DNA from: Methanobrevibacter sp.
GTDB taxonomy: Archaea; Methanobacteriota; Methanobacteria; Methanobacteriales; Methanobacteriaceae
Reading direction: 5' to 3'
DNA length: 15,106 nucleotides
Assembly: GCA_017404125.1 (NCBI GenBank)
Contig: JAFRCZ010000040.1
Location: 1-15,106, forward strand
Both the position numbers and the translations under genes were made by a program. This document shows positions 1-7,875 of this stretch, piece by piece. Below the pieces are notes generated by a model. That model did not search any database. It was not told the origin of the DNA and saw only the letters and a list, made by a program, of their open reading frames with translations. Numbering within the stretch: the first letter of the stretch is position 1; each line of letters opens with the position of its first letter.

Positions 1-12
1 AATAAAAGAAGT

Positions 13-67
13 AAAAAATATAAAAATAAATTAAAACTAATTTTCTGGTGGGATTAGTTGCCCACCA
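13..67 (-). terminator. Hairpin plus U-tract terminator of pmbA, stop codon in loop
   Basis: TGGTGGG (46-52) and CCCACCA (61-67) are perfect 7-bp inverted repeats with an eight-base loop. The pmbA stop codon (54-56) sits in that loop. On the minus-strand transcript the hairpin is followed by several U-rich runs, including U6 at 13-18. A GC-rich stem is conspicuous in this AT-rich setting. Archaeal termination can rely on oligo-U alone, so the role of the stem is inferred. Confidence 0.5.
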
Positions 68-1358
68 CTCTTAAATCATGTAAAAGCAATTTAGGAATAA
101 TGAAAGATCCTCTTTGCTTTACCTCATCACCTACAGCTACAGCATCACCTAATAAATCATAGATATTACCTGAAATCATAGCTTTTTTAATAGGTTTCTT
201 TTCACCATTCTCAATTAAAAATGAATTGCTTGCTTCAACTGAAAAGTCGCCAGTAATAGGATTTGCTGTATGTGCACCTAAAACATCAGTCACTAAAAAA
301 GCATCACTTATTTCTTCTTCCAAAACACGGTCTTTAAAATCAAAGATAATATTTGAACCGCTTACAGAAGGAGTTCCTGCATAAGAGCCTCTAAATCCGT
401 TTGAAGTGCTTTTTACTCCATCCTTATTTGCTGTATAAATATCATACAAGTATCCTTTTAGAACACCATCTTCAACTAAAGTAGTTCTTCTTGAAGCAGT
501 TCCTTCATCATCACTGACACCAGAGTTTAAACCGCCTTCAACAGTTCCATCATCAAAAATGGAAAGATTTTCAGTAACTATTTTATCACCGATTTTGCCA
601 GCAAGTCTTGATCTTCCTCTTTGAACATTATCTGCACTGAAACCGCTCATAAATGTGGACAATAATCCAGTTACTGCATGATAATCCAATATGACATCCT
701 TATCTGAAGTCTCTACATGCTCTCCACCTAAAGATGACTTTGCCAAATCACATAAGTCTTCAGCTAATTTGATTCCATCCAAATCATAAAGACATGAGGA
801 TGCTGAGTCATAAGCAGTTGCCAAATCCCCATCTTTTATGGCATTTATTGAAACTCCCAATGCAAATCCGGTAGATTTATCATAAGCTTCAACACCATTG
901 GAGTTTACAATCAATACTTCTCCTTCTGCTGCTGAAAATCCTCCAGAAGTGGTTTGACAGCCATTATCTTCAATGCAATTCAATACAGATTTTAGGGAAC
1001 TTGTTAGTTCATCCAAATCGATTTCTCTGAATTTCTTATCAAAAGTACCATTGATTTTTGGCAATTTTTCCACTTCGGCGAAAGAGAAATTTTCATCCTT
1101 TGAATTAAGCTTGGAATTCAAATAAGCATTTTCACAGGTTTTTGCAATTTCACCCATATCTGATGTGAAAGCAAATCCTACTGAACCATCTTTAATAACC
1201 CTTATTCCAATGCCTAAACTAATTTCTTCCTTAGCAAAATTCAAATCTGTCTTTTGAGAATCCAATTGCAACAATTCAGAATTCTCCAAATAGATTTCAT
1301 AATCATCACAATATTTTGAAATTTCCCTTTTTGCCTCTTCAGCCAATTCATATAACAT
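54..1358 (-). CDS. pmbA: PmbA/TldE-like subunit of TldD/TldE-family metalloprotease
   Basis: This 434-residue protein belongs to the PmbA/TldD (U62) family, whose TldD and TldE subunits form a cytoplasmic heterodimer that degrades unfolded peptides and, in bacteria, matures peptide modifiers such as microcin B17. Visible family features are GIGIRVIKDGSVGFAFTSD near residues 49-67, DDEGTASRRT at 283-292 and HTANPITGDFS at 363-373, followed by the ENG turn at 383-385. No HExxxH zinc motif is present, so it matches the non-catalytic TldE/PmbA subunit rather than TldD. No TldD partner lies in the window. The longest frame begins at 1370, but the ATG at 1358 is preferred: GTGA lies exactly four bases before it, whereas the upstream ATG has no ribosome binding site. 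It is the last gene of the hypD-pgp-pmbA run. Family assignment is confident; the start is inferred. Confidence 0.9.
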   Translation of the reverse strand: MLYELAEEAKREISKYCDDYEIYLENSELLQLDSQKTDLNFAKEEISLGIGIRVIKDGSVGFAFTSDMGEIAKTCENAYLNSKLNSKDENFSFAEVEKLPKINGTFDKKFREIDLDELTSSLKSVLNCIEDNGCQTTSGGFSAAEGEVLIVNSNGVEAYDKSTGFALGVSINAIKDGDLATAYDSASSCLYDLDGIKLAEDLCDLAKSSLGGEHVETSDKDVILDYHAVTGLLSTFMSGFSADNVQRGRSRLAGKIGDKIVTENLSIFDDGTVEGGLNSGVSDDEGTASRRTTLVEDGVLKGYLYDIYTANKDGVKSTSNGFRGSYAGTPSVSGSNIIFDFKDRVLEEEISDAFLVTDVLGAHTANPITGDFSVEASNSFLIENGEKKPIKKAMISGNIYDLLGDAVAVGDEVKQRGSFIIPKLLLHDLRVVGN

Positions 1359-1418
1359 ATTATCACACATTAAAAATGAAAGTAAAATAAAATAACTGAT
1401 AAAATTATAATCTTCTCT

Positions 1419-2120
1419 CTATTCATTAAAAACAAACTTATCAATAGCTTCTGCTACTCCATCACCATATTTATTCTCACAAACATAATCAGCAATTTCC
1501 TTTAGTTCATAACATGCATTAGCCACTGCAACCTTAAATCCTCCAGCACGTAAAAAGTCAATGTCATTTTCACTATCGCCAACACACATGATGTTTTCAA
1601 TATTATAATCCAAAAGCTTAGCCAATTCAACAAGCCCTGTTCCCTTATCGACTTCAGGATCTGTCAAATGAAGTGCAAAACCGCTATCATAAACCTCTAC
1701 ATCAAAGTCCTTTAATAGCTCTTTAAGTGGCTCTGAATCCATATTCTTATAGAAACAAATTTCAGAAACCCTTGCATCGGAATCTTCTACAATCTTAAAT
1801 GGAATGTCATCACCGAATTTTTCAAGCAAAAAGTCATAAGCCTTTTGAGCTTTGGAAATGTCTCCTAACACAATTACTTTATTATCATTGTATCCATCTT
1901 GATAGATGACTCCACCATTTTCACATACAAATCCTCCAGTAGTTCCAACAAGTGTAGCCACCGCATAAGTGAAATGGGAAATGTTTCCAGTGGCAATGAT
2001 TACTGGAATTCCTGCATCTTCCGCTTTGCGAAGAGCATCCAATGCACTATGGCAAACTCGTCTTCTGTCATCTGTAATTGTTCCATCAACATCTACAGCT
2101 ATTGCTTCTATTTTTACCAT
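1419..2120 (-). CDS. pgp: Archaeal phosphoglycolate phosphatase (HAD superfamily, IIB type)
   Basis: This 233-residue HAD-fold phosphatase matches the archaeal phosphoglycolate phosphatase/SPP-like group, which hydrolyses 2-phosphoglycolate to glycolate and phosphate in the cytoplasm. All four HAD motifs are visible: DVDGT at 10-14 (nucleophile D10, acid/base D12), TGN at 44-46, the motif III lysine in VDKGTG (K159), and GDSENDIDF at 181-189 for Mg2+ binding. The C2-type cap lies between motifs II and III, about residues 80-150. The start is supported by GAGGT six bases upstream of the ATG. It lies 72 bases after hypD and about 60 bases before the pmbA start on the same strand, so co-transcription is plausible but unproven. 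Closely related HAD-IIB enzymes act on sucrose phosphate or mannosyl-3-phosphoglycerate, so substrate comes from family resemblance only. Confidence 0.9.
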   Translation of the reverse strand: MVKIEAIAVDVDGTITDDRRRVCHSALDALRKAEDAGIPVIIATGNISHFTYAVATLVGTTGGFVCENGGVIYQDGYNDNKVIVLGDISKAQKAYDFLLEKFGDDIPFKIVEDSDARVSEICFYKNMDSEPLKELLKDFDVEVYDSGFALHLTDPEVDKGTGLVELAKLLDYNIENIMCVGDSENDIDFLRAGGFKVAVANACYELKEIADYVCENKYGDGVAEAIDKFVFNE

Positions 2121-2192
2121 TATTAAACCTCAATTATAAAAGATTCTATGTTAAATATCTGTATTTAAATGCAAATTTATGAAATTAAATGA

Positions 2193-3245
2193 TTATCTGC
2201 TATATCTATGAGCAATATTACAGGTTCCTTCCTTACTTACCATACATGCACCAATAGGATGCATTGGATTACATGCTTTTCTGAATAATTTACAATCGGT
2301 TGGCTTAGCCATACCTCTCAATATTGGACCACAGATACAACCTTTAGGAGCTTCAGTAACATCTTTTACTTCAATGTCATACTTTTTCCTTGCATCCCAC
2401 TGGGAAAACTCATCATTGACCTCCAATACTGAATCAGGAATCTTAGGGAAACCTCTCCATTCTCTGCTTTCAACATGGAAAACCTCATCCATCATTTCTT
2501 TACCGATTACATTTCCTTCAGTTTTAACAGCACGCTTATACTCATTATCTATCCTTGGAGTTCCATTATCAATTTGTCTTAAAATCATATAGACAGACAT
2601 TAAGATATCCAATGGATTAAAACCAGCCACTGCTTGAGGAATGCCATATTCAGTTGAGAACTTTTCAAAGGGTTCAGTTCCTAAAATTGTACAGACATGT
2701 CCAGGTTCAATCAATGCATTTAAATTGGTTTCTCCAGAATTGATTAAAAAGTCAATAGCTGGTGGAATCAATCTGTGACAAGAAACGATTGAAAAGTTTT
2801 CAGGAGGTTTTTTCAATAATTCTGCTGCAGTTGCAGGAGCGGTTGTTTCAAATCCTGCAGACATGAATACAACATCATTGTCAAGCTTTTCAGCAATTTC
2901 CACTGCATTTGGAATACCATAAACAACCCTTACATCAGCACCTTCAGCTTTAGCTTCAGCAAGGGAACCATTGGAACCTGGCACTCTTAACATATCTCCA
3001 AAGGTAGTTACAGTAACTCCCTTTTCAATCAATTGCAAGCATTCATCAATTTCTCTTGAAGGAACAACACAAACAGGACATCCCGGCCCTGCTACAATCT
3101 CAACTTCAGGAGGAAGCAAAGATCTGATACCATGTTCCATGATAGTATGTTCATGAGAACCACAAACATGCATAATCTTAACAGGAGTAGCTAAATCATT
3201 TATTCTTTTTATTAAAGTATTAGCCATCTCTTTCACACTAGCCAT
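2193..3245 (-). CDS. hypD: Hydrogenase maturation factor HypD
   Basis: HypD works with HypC as the scaffold on which the Fe(CN)2CO centre of [NiFe]-hydrogenases is assembled, a core need of hydrogenotrophic methanogens. The 350-residue product has the expected family length and signatures: CGSHEH at 28-33, GPGCPVC ending in C56 and C59, and GFETTAP at 131-137. Its C-terminal cysteine set (C303, C305, C318, C325, C334, C342) includes the ligands of the [4Fe-4S] cluster. The frame opens with two adjacent ATG codons. The second, at 3245, is preferred because GGTGT lies four bases before it, the spacing seen at other genes here; the first would be only about two bases from the site. No hypC, hypE or hypF is nearby. 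It is the first gene of a minus-strand run and is divergent from the nonulosonate operon. Confidence 0.96.
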   Translation of the reverse strand: MASVKEMANTLIKRINDLATPVKIMHVCGSHEHTIMEHGIRSLLPPEVEIVAGPGCPVCVVPSREIDECLQLIEKGVTVTTFGDMLRVPGSNGSLAEAKAEGADVRVVYGIPNAVEIAEKLDNDVVFMSAGFETTAPATAAELLKKPPENFSIVSCHRLIPPAIDFLINSGETNLNALIEPGHVCTILGTEPFEKFSTEYGIPQAVAGFNPLDILMSVYMILRQIDNGTPRIDNEYKRAVKTEGNVIGKEMMDEVFHVESREWRGFPKIPDSVLEVNDEFSQWDARKKYDIEVKDVTEAPKGCICGPILRGMAKPTDCKLFRKACNPMHPIGACMVSKEGTCNIAHRYSR

Positions 3246-3248
3246 CAT

Positions 3249-3460
3249 TACACCTTAAAAATTTCTTAAGTAATTAATCATAAAATTTTATCTTTAATAA
3301 AATATCTCAATAAATTTTATCTACAATATTTATTTTAGTATAATATTTAATAAAACTTAATATTAATTAATAATATACTATTATTAGTTTGTCTTAATTA
3401 ATAATATTTTTTAAAATTTAATAAAATTAGATAAAATAATCAATAGCTAAAGGTTTTAAA
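3249..3460. promoter_or_regulatory. Divergent promoter region between hypD and the nonulosonate operon
   Basis: This 212-base, almost purely A/T gap separates two divergently transcribed units and must hold both promoters. Several TATA-like stretches occur, for example GTATAATATTTAATA near 3338-3352 on the plus strand, but none stands out enough to assign to one gene. An exact 14-base direct repeat, TTAATTAATAATAT, lies at 3363-3376 and 3394-3407 (31 bases apart), and AAATTTTATCT occurs at 3283-3293 and 3312-3322. These could be regulator sites or chance in low-complexity DNA. AGGT lies six bases before the ATG at 3461 and serves as its ribosome binding site. Confidence 0.45.
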
Positions 3461-5149
3461 ATGTATAAAGATAATAAAATTCTAGTTGTAATTCCTGCAA
3501 GAGGAGGTTCTAAAGGAATTCCACGTAAAAACATACGTCTTCTTGGAGGAAAGCCCCTTATTGCACATACAATAGAAATGGCAAAGGCGTCAGATTATGT
3601 TGATGATGTGATTGTAACAACTGATGACAATGAAATAAAATTCATTGCAGAGAAGTTCGGTGCAGAAACAGTAAAAAGAGATGGAAAACTCGCAGAAGAC
3701 TCAATCCCTCTTGATCCAGTTATCTATGATGCTACAATTCAAAAAGAGAAATTAAGTGATGAAGAGTATGATGTTGTAATTACAGTACAGCCTACCTCCC
3801 CACTACTTAAAACAAAAACCTTAGATTTAGCTATTGAAACCCTATTGAATCCAAATAATGATAATGAATACCATGACACCATTATAAGTGTAGTGGATGA
3901 CAGACACTTAAGCTGGGGTTATGATGAGGAAAATAAAAAGTATTTCCCACTTTATAAGGAGAGAGTAAATAGACAATATCTTCCAAAAGCATATAAGGAA
4001 ACTGGAAGCATTTTTGCTACAAAAAGAGAGTTTGTAAAGGAAAACAGCCGTCTTGGAGACAATATCGGACTTATTGAAATCTCCAAACAGGAAAGCATTG
4101 ACATTGACAATTATGAAGACTGGTGGGTTGCTGAGAGAATACTAAAGAAAAAGAAAATCCTGATAAAAGCAGACGCTTCCCACGAAATAGGAACAGGACA
4201 TATCTACAGAGGATTGTCAATAGCTTCCAAATTAGTTAATCATGAAGTGATTTTCTTGCTTGATGAAGGACAGCCTTTAGGAATTGAAATTATCAAAAAT
4301 AACAATTATCCTTACATTACTCATCATAGCGATGAAGGAGACTTGATTGAAAAAATTGTAGAATATGACCCAGACATTATAATTAACGACATACTTAACA
4401 CAAATTCAAAGTATACAAAAACCCTTAGGGACAAAGGATTCTTCATAGTCAATTTTGAAGACCTCGGTGGAGGAGTGAAATATGCTCATATGGTCTTTGA
4501 TGCATTGTATGAACATAAGATACCCCTTCAAAATCTTTACTCAGGACATAAATATTATATCTTAAAAGATGAATTCAACTATCAATCATTTAAGGAAATA
4601 AAAGAGGATGTGAATAAGGTTCTTCTAACATTTGGAGGAACCGATCCAAATAACCTCACCGAAAAAGTCCTTGAATCAATTTTGGAAAGCAATTACAAAA
4701 ACAATATTGAAATCATATTGGGACTCGGCTATGCCAATAAAAAGGAAATCCAAGAGAAATACAAGGATAATGAAAGAATAGAAATCTATGAAAACGTCAA
4801 AAACATGAGCGAACACATGCATGATGCAGATTTGATATTTACATCTGCTGGAAGAACCATGTATGAAATAGCTTCACTTGGAGTTCCATGCATTTGCCTA
4901 TGTCAAAATGAAAGAGAATTAAGCCATATCTTTGGAAATGTGGAACATGGATTCATTAATTTAGGTTTAGGATCTGAAGTTTCCAAAGAGGAAATAAGAG
5001 AAACATTTGAAAACACAATCGAAGACTACCCATTAAGATGTGAGATGAATAAAAGAATGGGCGAAGTGGATTTAAAGCATGGTTTTGATAATATTAAAAA
5101 GTTAATTAAACAGTCTTATGAAGAGTGGAAGGAAGAGAATAAAAAATAA
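3461..5149 (+). CDS. Bifunctional CMP-nonulosonate cytidylyltransferase / PseG-like UDP-sugar hydrolase
   Basis: This 562-residue protein fuses two steps of sialic-acid-like sugar synthesis. Residues 1 to about 228 are a NeuA/PseF-type cytidylyltransferase, which joins CMP to a nonulosonic acid. It has the signature IPARGGSKGIPRKN (11-24), QPTSP (110-114) and the acidic metal-site stretch IDIDNYED (213-220). After a lysine-rich junction (229-232), residues 233-562 form a GT-B-like domain resembling PseG, the hydrolase that removes UDP from the 2,4-diacetamido-trideoxy-altrose intermediate of pseudaminic acid synthesis. Its marks are KADASHEIGTGHIYRGLSIA (236-255) with H247 matching the PseG catalytic histidine, FGGTDPNNLT (391-400) and SAGRTMYE (462-469). 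It lacks the look of a NeuC-type 2-epimerase. It starts a four-gene operon, with neuB 37 bases downstream. Pseudaminic acid is the best guess for the product; legionaminic or another nonulosonate is possible. Confidence 0.88.
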   Translation: MYKDNKILVVIPARGGSKGIPRKNIRLLGGKPLIAHTIEMAKASDYVDDVIVTTDDNEIKFIAEKFGAETVKRDGKLAEDSIPLDPVIYDATIQKEKLSDEEYDVVITVQPTSPLLKTKTLDLAIETLLNPNNDNEYHDTIISVVDDRHLSWGYDEENKKYFPLYKERVNRQYLPKAYKETGSIFATKREFVKENSRLGDNIGLIEISKQESIDIDNYEDWWVAERILKKKKILIKADASHEIGTGHIYRGLSIASKLVNHEVIFLLDEGQPLGIEIIKNNNYPYITHHSDEGDLIEKIVEYDPDIIINDILNTNSKYTKTLRDKGFFIVNFEDLGGGVKYAHMVFDALYEHKIPLQNLYSGHKYYILKDEFNYQSFKEIKEDVNKVLLTFGGTDPNNLTEKVLESILESNYKNNIEIILGLGYANKKEIQEKYKDNERIEIYENVKNMSEHMHDADLIFTSAGRTMYEIASLGVPCICLCQNERELSHIFGNVEHGFINLGLGSEVSKEEIRETFENTIEDYPLRCEMNKRMGEVDLKHGFDNIKKLIKQSYEEWKEENKK

Positions 5150-5186
5150 TATTTATCAATCAATAATCTATCAAAAAGGTGAAAAA

Positions 5187-6257
5187 ATGAGCATATTCAA
5201 TGAAGAACCATTTTTAATAGCTGAAATTGGTGTAAACTACTATGATATTGCTAAAAAAGAAAACATCAGCAATATGGATGCAGCGAAATTAATGGTAAAG
5301 GAAGCAAAAGATGCAGGTTGCAATGCAGTTAAGTTCCAATCATATAAAGCAAACACAATAGCTTCTAAAAATTCTCCTGCATATTGGGATACAAATGAAG
5401 AGCCTACCACTTCACAATATGAATTATTCAAAAAATTTGACTCATTTGGAGAAGCAGAATACAGAGAAATAGCCGAATACTGTGAAGAAATAGGAATTGT
5501 GTTTTTATCAACCCCTTTTGATTTTGATTCCATTGATTATTTGGATGAATTTATGGATGTTTATAAAATATCCTCATCCGACCTTACAAACATTCCTTTC
5601 ATTAAAAAAATAGCACAAAAAGGAAAAGACATCATTATTTCAACTGGCGCTTCCAATCTTGAAGAGATAAAATTAGCTATTGATACAATAGAAGAAACAA
5701 ATGAGAAATACACTAATGGAAAAGCTGGAATCGGAATCATGCATTGTGTCCTTTCCTACCCTACAGACAATAGTGATGCAAACCTTTTGATGATTAAAAA
5801 CCTTAAGGATTTATATCCAAATTATGAGATAGGCTACTCAGATCACACAAAACCTGATGAAAATATGCTTATTTTAACAACCGCTTATCTTTATGGTGCA
5901 ACCATCCTTGAAAAGCATTATACTTTAGATAAAACATTACAGGGAAATGACCATTATCATGGAATGGATCCGGAAGACATTAGAAAATTCAATAAGAACA
6001 TAGAGCTTATTAAAACAATCAATGGACAATATGATAAAGTTCCACTCCCCTGTGAGAGAGAATCAAGAAAACAGGCAAGACGCTCAATTATAGCCAAAGA
6101 AGAAATCAAAGAGGGAAGCATCATTTCAGAAGATATGCTTACATACAAAAGACCTGGAACAGGAATTTCACCAAGTGAAATAACTAATGTGATTGGCAAA
6201 AAAGCAAAAATAGACATTGCTGAAGATGAATTGATTAAATTTGAATACTTGGAATAA
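5187..6257 (+). CDS. neuB: NeuB/PseI-type nonulosonic acid synthase
   Basis: This 356-residue protein condenses phosphoenolpyruvate with a 2,4-diacetamido or N-acetyl amino sugar to make a nine-carbon nonulosonic acid. The TIM-barrel part shows IAEIGVNY (11-18), AVKFQ (47-51), STPFD (108-112), KISSSD (127-132), STG (152-154), GYSDH (216-220) and EKHYTLD (242-248). A C-terminal SAF/antifreeze-like domain starts near 298 (RRSIIAKEEI, then KRPGTGISP at 321-329), with R299 at the position of the arginine that reaches the partner active site in the NeuB dimer. The usual NHxG after IAEIG is replaced by NYYD with an extended loop, as in an archaeal subgroup. The frame could open at 5118 inside the upstream gene, but GGTGA four bases before the ATG at 5187 settles the start. 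Which sugar it uses cannot be read directly; the PseG-like partner suggests a PseI role. Confidence 0.93.
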   Translation: MSIFNEEPFLIAEIGVNYYDIAKKENISNMDAAKLMVKEAKDAGCNAVKFQSYKANTIASKNSPAYWDTNEEPTTSQYELFKKFDSFGEAEYREIAEYCEEIGIVFLSTPFDFDSIDYLDEFMDVYKISSSDLTNIPFIKKIAQKGKDIIISTGASNLEEIKLAIDTIEETNEKYTNGKAGIGIMHCVLSYPTDNSDANLLMIKNLKDLYPNYEIGYSDHTKPDENMLILTTAYLYGATILEKHYTLDKTLQGNDHYHGMDPEDIRKFNKNIELIKTINGQYDKVPLPCERESRKQARRSIIAKEEIKEGSIISEDMLTYKRPGTGISPSEITNVIGKKAKIDIAEDELIKFEYLE

Positions 6258-6289
6258 ACTAGAATAAAATTTTATCTTAAGGAATTTTT

Positions 6290-7816
6290 ATGACTTTTAC
6301 TGTAAAAGAAATTTGTCAAAAGATTTGGAATCTTGAAGAGAAATATGAATTAAATCATAAGGAGATTCAAGATTGCTATCCTTGGCAATTAATCAGAATG
6401 TATTTATACTACGAAATAACAAGAAAGACCAATGTTTTTGAATCTGCTCAGCAATCAAGTCTTTCCTTATTGGACAAAGTAGAATCATTCTTACCTTTTG
6501 CTAAAAACAGTGTTCTATCAAATCCCTTAAGTGGAAATGAAACAGTTGATGTTTTAATTTTTGATCATCCTAGAAAAGTAATCTGTGAAGATGAATATCA
6601 GGATAGCTATAGCTATTTTTTAAACGACACTTTAAACGACTATGGAAAAAGTTTTGAAACAATAGAATCTCCTTACCTCAATAAGCACTTTAGGAATAAT
6701 GCAAACATTAAAGAAAATCATGTTAAATTCAATGATAGAATCCTTTTAGGTTCATTTATTCATAAATCAAGGAATAGGGGAAAAGTTCCATTTACAGAAG
6801 AAGAAAAACGATTTATTGATACTGTAAAAAATGAGTTAGAGTCTATTTTTAAAATTGAAATTGATTTGTTTAGAATCATCGAAGACCATATTCTCAATTT
6901 CCAATATGATTATAAAAAGTATATTGAACTTCTTCAAAAGAGAAAGCCAAAACAAGTATTTCTAGTTGTAGCTTATGAAAATAAGGCATTAGTTGCAGCT
7001 TGCAAGAAAATGGGCATAGAACTCATTGAATTGCAGCATGGAACCATAAGCCCATACCATTTAGGATATAGTTACCCAGAAAATACAATGAAAATCAATA
7101 ATGAGATTAAGGAAATTGAATATTTCCCCGATAAAATACTTAGTTTTGGAGATTATTGGAAGAATTCTTGTCCATTCCCAATAGATAAGGAAAACATAAT
7201 TTCAATGGGATTCCCATACTTTGAGGAAAACTCAAAAACCTATATGAAAATAGCTGAAAATAAAAATAAGGGAAATGATGAAGAAAATAAAGAGAATGGA
7301 GAAACAAATCAAAAACAAATGCTTTTTATCTCACAGGGAGTTATTGGAAAATACTTATCTAAATTGGCATATGAAATAGCTAAAAATATTAATAGTGCAA
7401 ACAATAATGATAAAAATTATAATTTTATCTACAAATTGCATCCTGGAGAATATGGGACTTGGAAGGAAAATTACGATTATTTGACAAAAGCAGTTACTGA
7501 ATTCAATAATTTTACTGTAATTGATAAAAGCGAGCCTCCATTGTATGAATTATTTGCAAAAAGCAATTATCAAGTGGGAGCATTTTCTACTGCAATCTAT
7601 GAAGGGCTTGCCTTTTACTGCAAAACTTTCATTATAGATGTTCCAGGAGTGGAATATCTTGATGATTTGATAGATAAGGATATTGTAAAAAAGGTTAAAA
7701 ACAGTGAAGAACTAATTAATTACATAAACAATGAAAACTTATCAATTCAAGAATATGATAAGGATTACTTCTTTAAAAACTTTGATAAAACTATTTTTAA
7801 GGATATTTTAAAATAA
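6290..7816 (+). CDS. Putative GT-B-like surface-glycan glycosyltransferase, candidate nonulosonate transferase
   Basis: I do not recognise a named family for this 508-residue soluble protein. It has no signal peptide or membrane helix. Its second half carries motifs expected of GT-B enzymes that make capsule or sialylated glycans: ELQHGTISP (247-255), SMGFPY (305-310), FISQG (346-350), KLHPGEY (382-388) and GAFSTAIYEGL (430-440). An HP motif followed by an S/T-rich motif is the pairing used for CMP binding by bacterial sialyltransferases (GT38, GT52, GT80). A low-complexity E/N/K insert spans about 322-343. The N-terminus has an aromatic-rich CYPWQLIRMYLYYEI stretch (29-43). AAGGA seven bases upstream supports the start. 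Sitting between neuB and a flippase, it is the obvious candidate to use the CMP-sugar, but this is inference. A CDP-glycerol- or capsule-type transferase is the main alternative. Confidence 0.6.
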   Translation: MTFTVKEICQKIWNLEEKYELNHKEIQDCYPWQLIRMYLYYEITRKTNVFESAQQSSLSLLDKVESFLPFAKNSVLSNPLSGNETVDVLIFDHPRKVICEDEYQDSYSYFLNDTLNDYGKSFETIESPYLNKHFRNNANIKENHVKFNDRILLGSFIHKSRNRGKVPFTEEEKRFIDTVKNELESIFKIEIDLFRIIEDHILNFQYDYKKYIELLQKRKPKQVFLVVAYENKALVAACKKMGIELIELQHGTISPYHLGYSYPENTMKINNEIKEIEYFPDKILSFGDYWKNSCPFPIDKENIISMGFPYFEENSKTYMKIAENKNKGNDEENKENGETNQKQMLFISQGVIGKYLSKLAYEIAKNINSANNNDKNYNFIYKLHPGEYGTWKENYDYLTKAVTEFNNFTVIDKSEPPLYELFAKSNYQVGAFSTAIYEGLAFYCKTFIIDVPGVEYLDDLIDKDIVKKVKNSEELINYINNENLSIQEYDKDYFFKNFDKTIFKDILK

Positions 7817-7875
7817 TTATTCTCATTTTGATTAATTAAATAAATAAAAAACTAAAAAATAAAAAAAGTGATTGA

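Noticed and set aside
1899..2126. 75-codon plus-strand open frame
   Set aside because: It is opposite the phosphatase gene and is serine/cysteine/tyrosine-rich, as expected from reading that gene backwards.
2374..3156. Two plus-strand open frames of 72 and 61 codons
   Set aside because: Both are antisense to hypD, which has all its conserved cysteine motifs.
5118..5186. 23-codon N-terminal extension of neuB overlapping the upstream gene
   Set aside because: The extension is basic and unlike NeuB N-termini, and GGTGA before 5187 marks the true start.
5240..5533. 97-codon minus-strand open frame
   Set aside because: It is antisense to neuB motifs and has no supporting signals.
6267..6277. 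AAATTTTATCT matching the repeats in the hypD/neuA promoter gap, as an operator
   Set aside because: Near-identical A/T strings also occur in coding DNA and at the GT4 gene end (AATTTTATCT on the minus strand), so this copy carries little weight.
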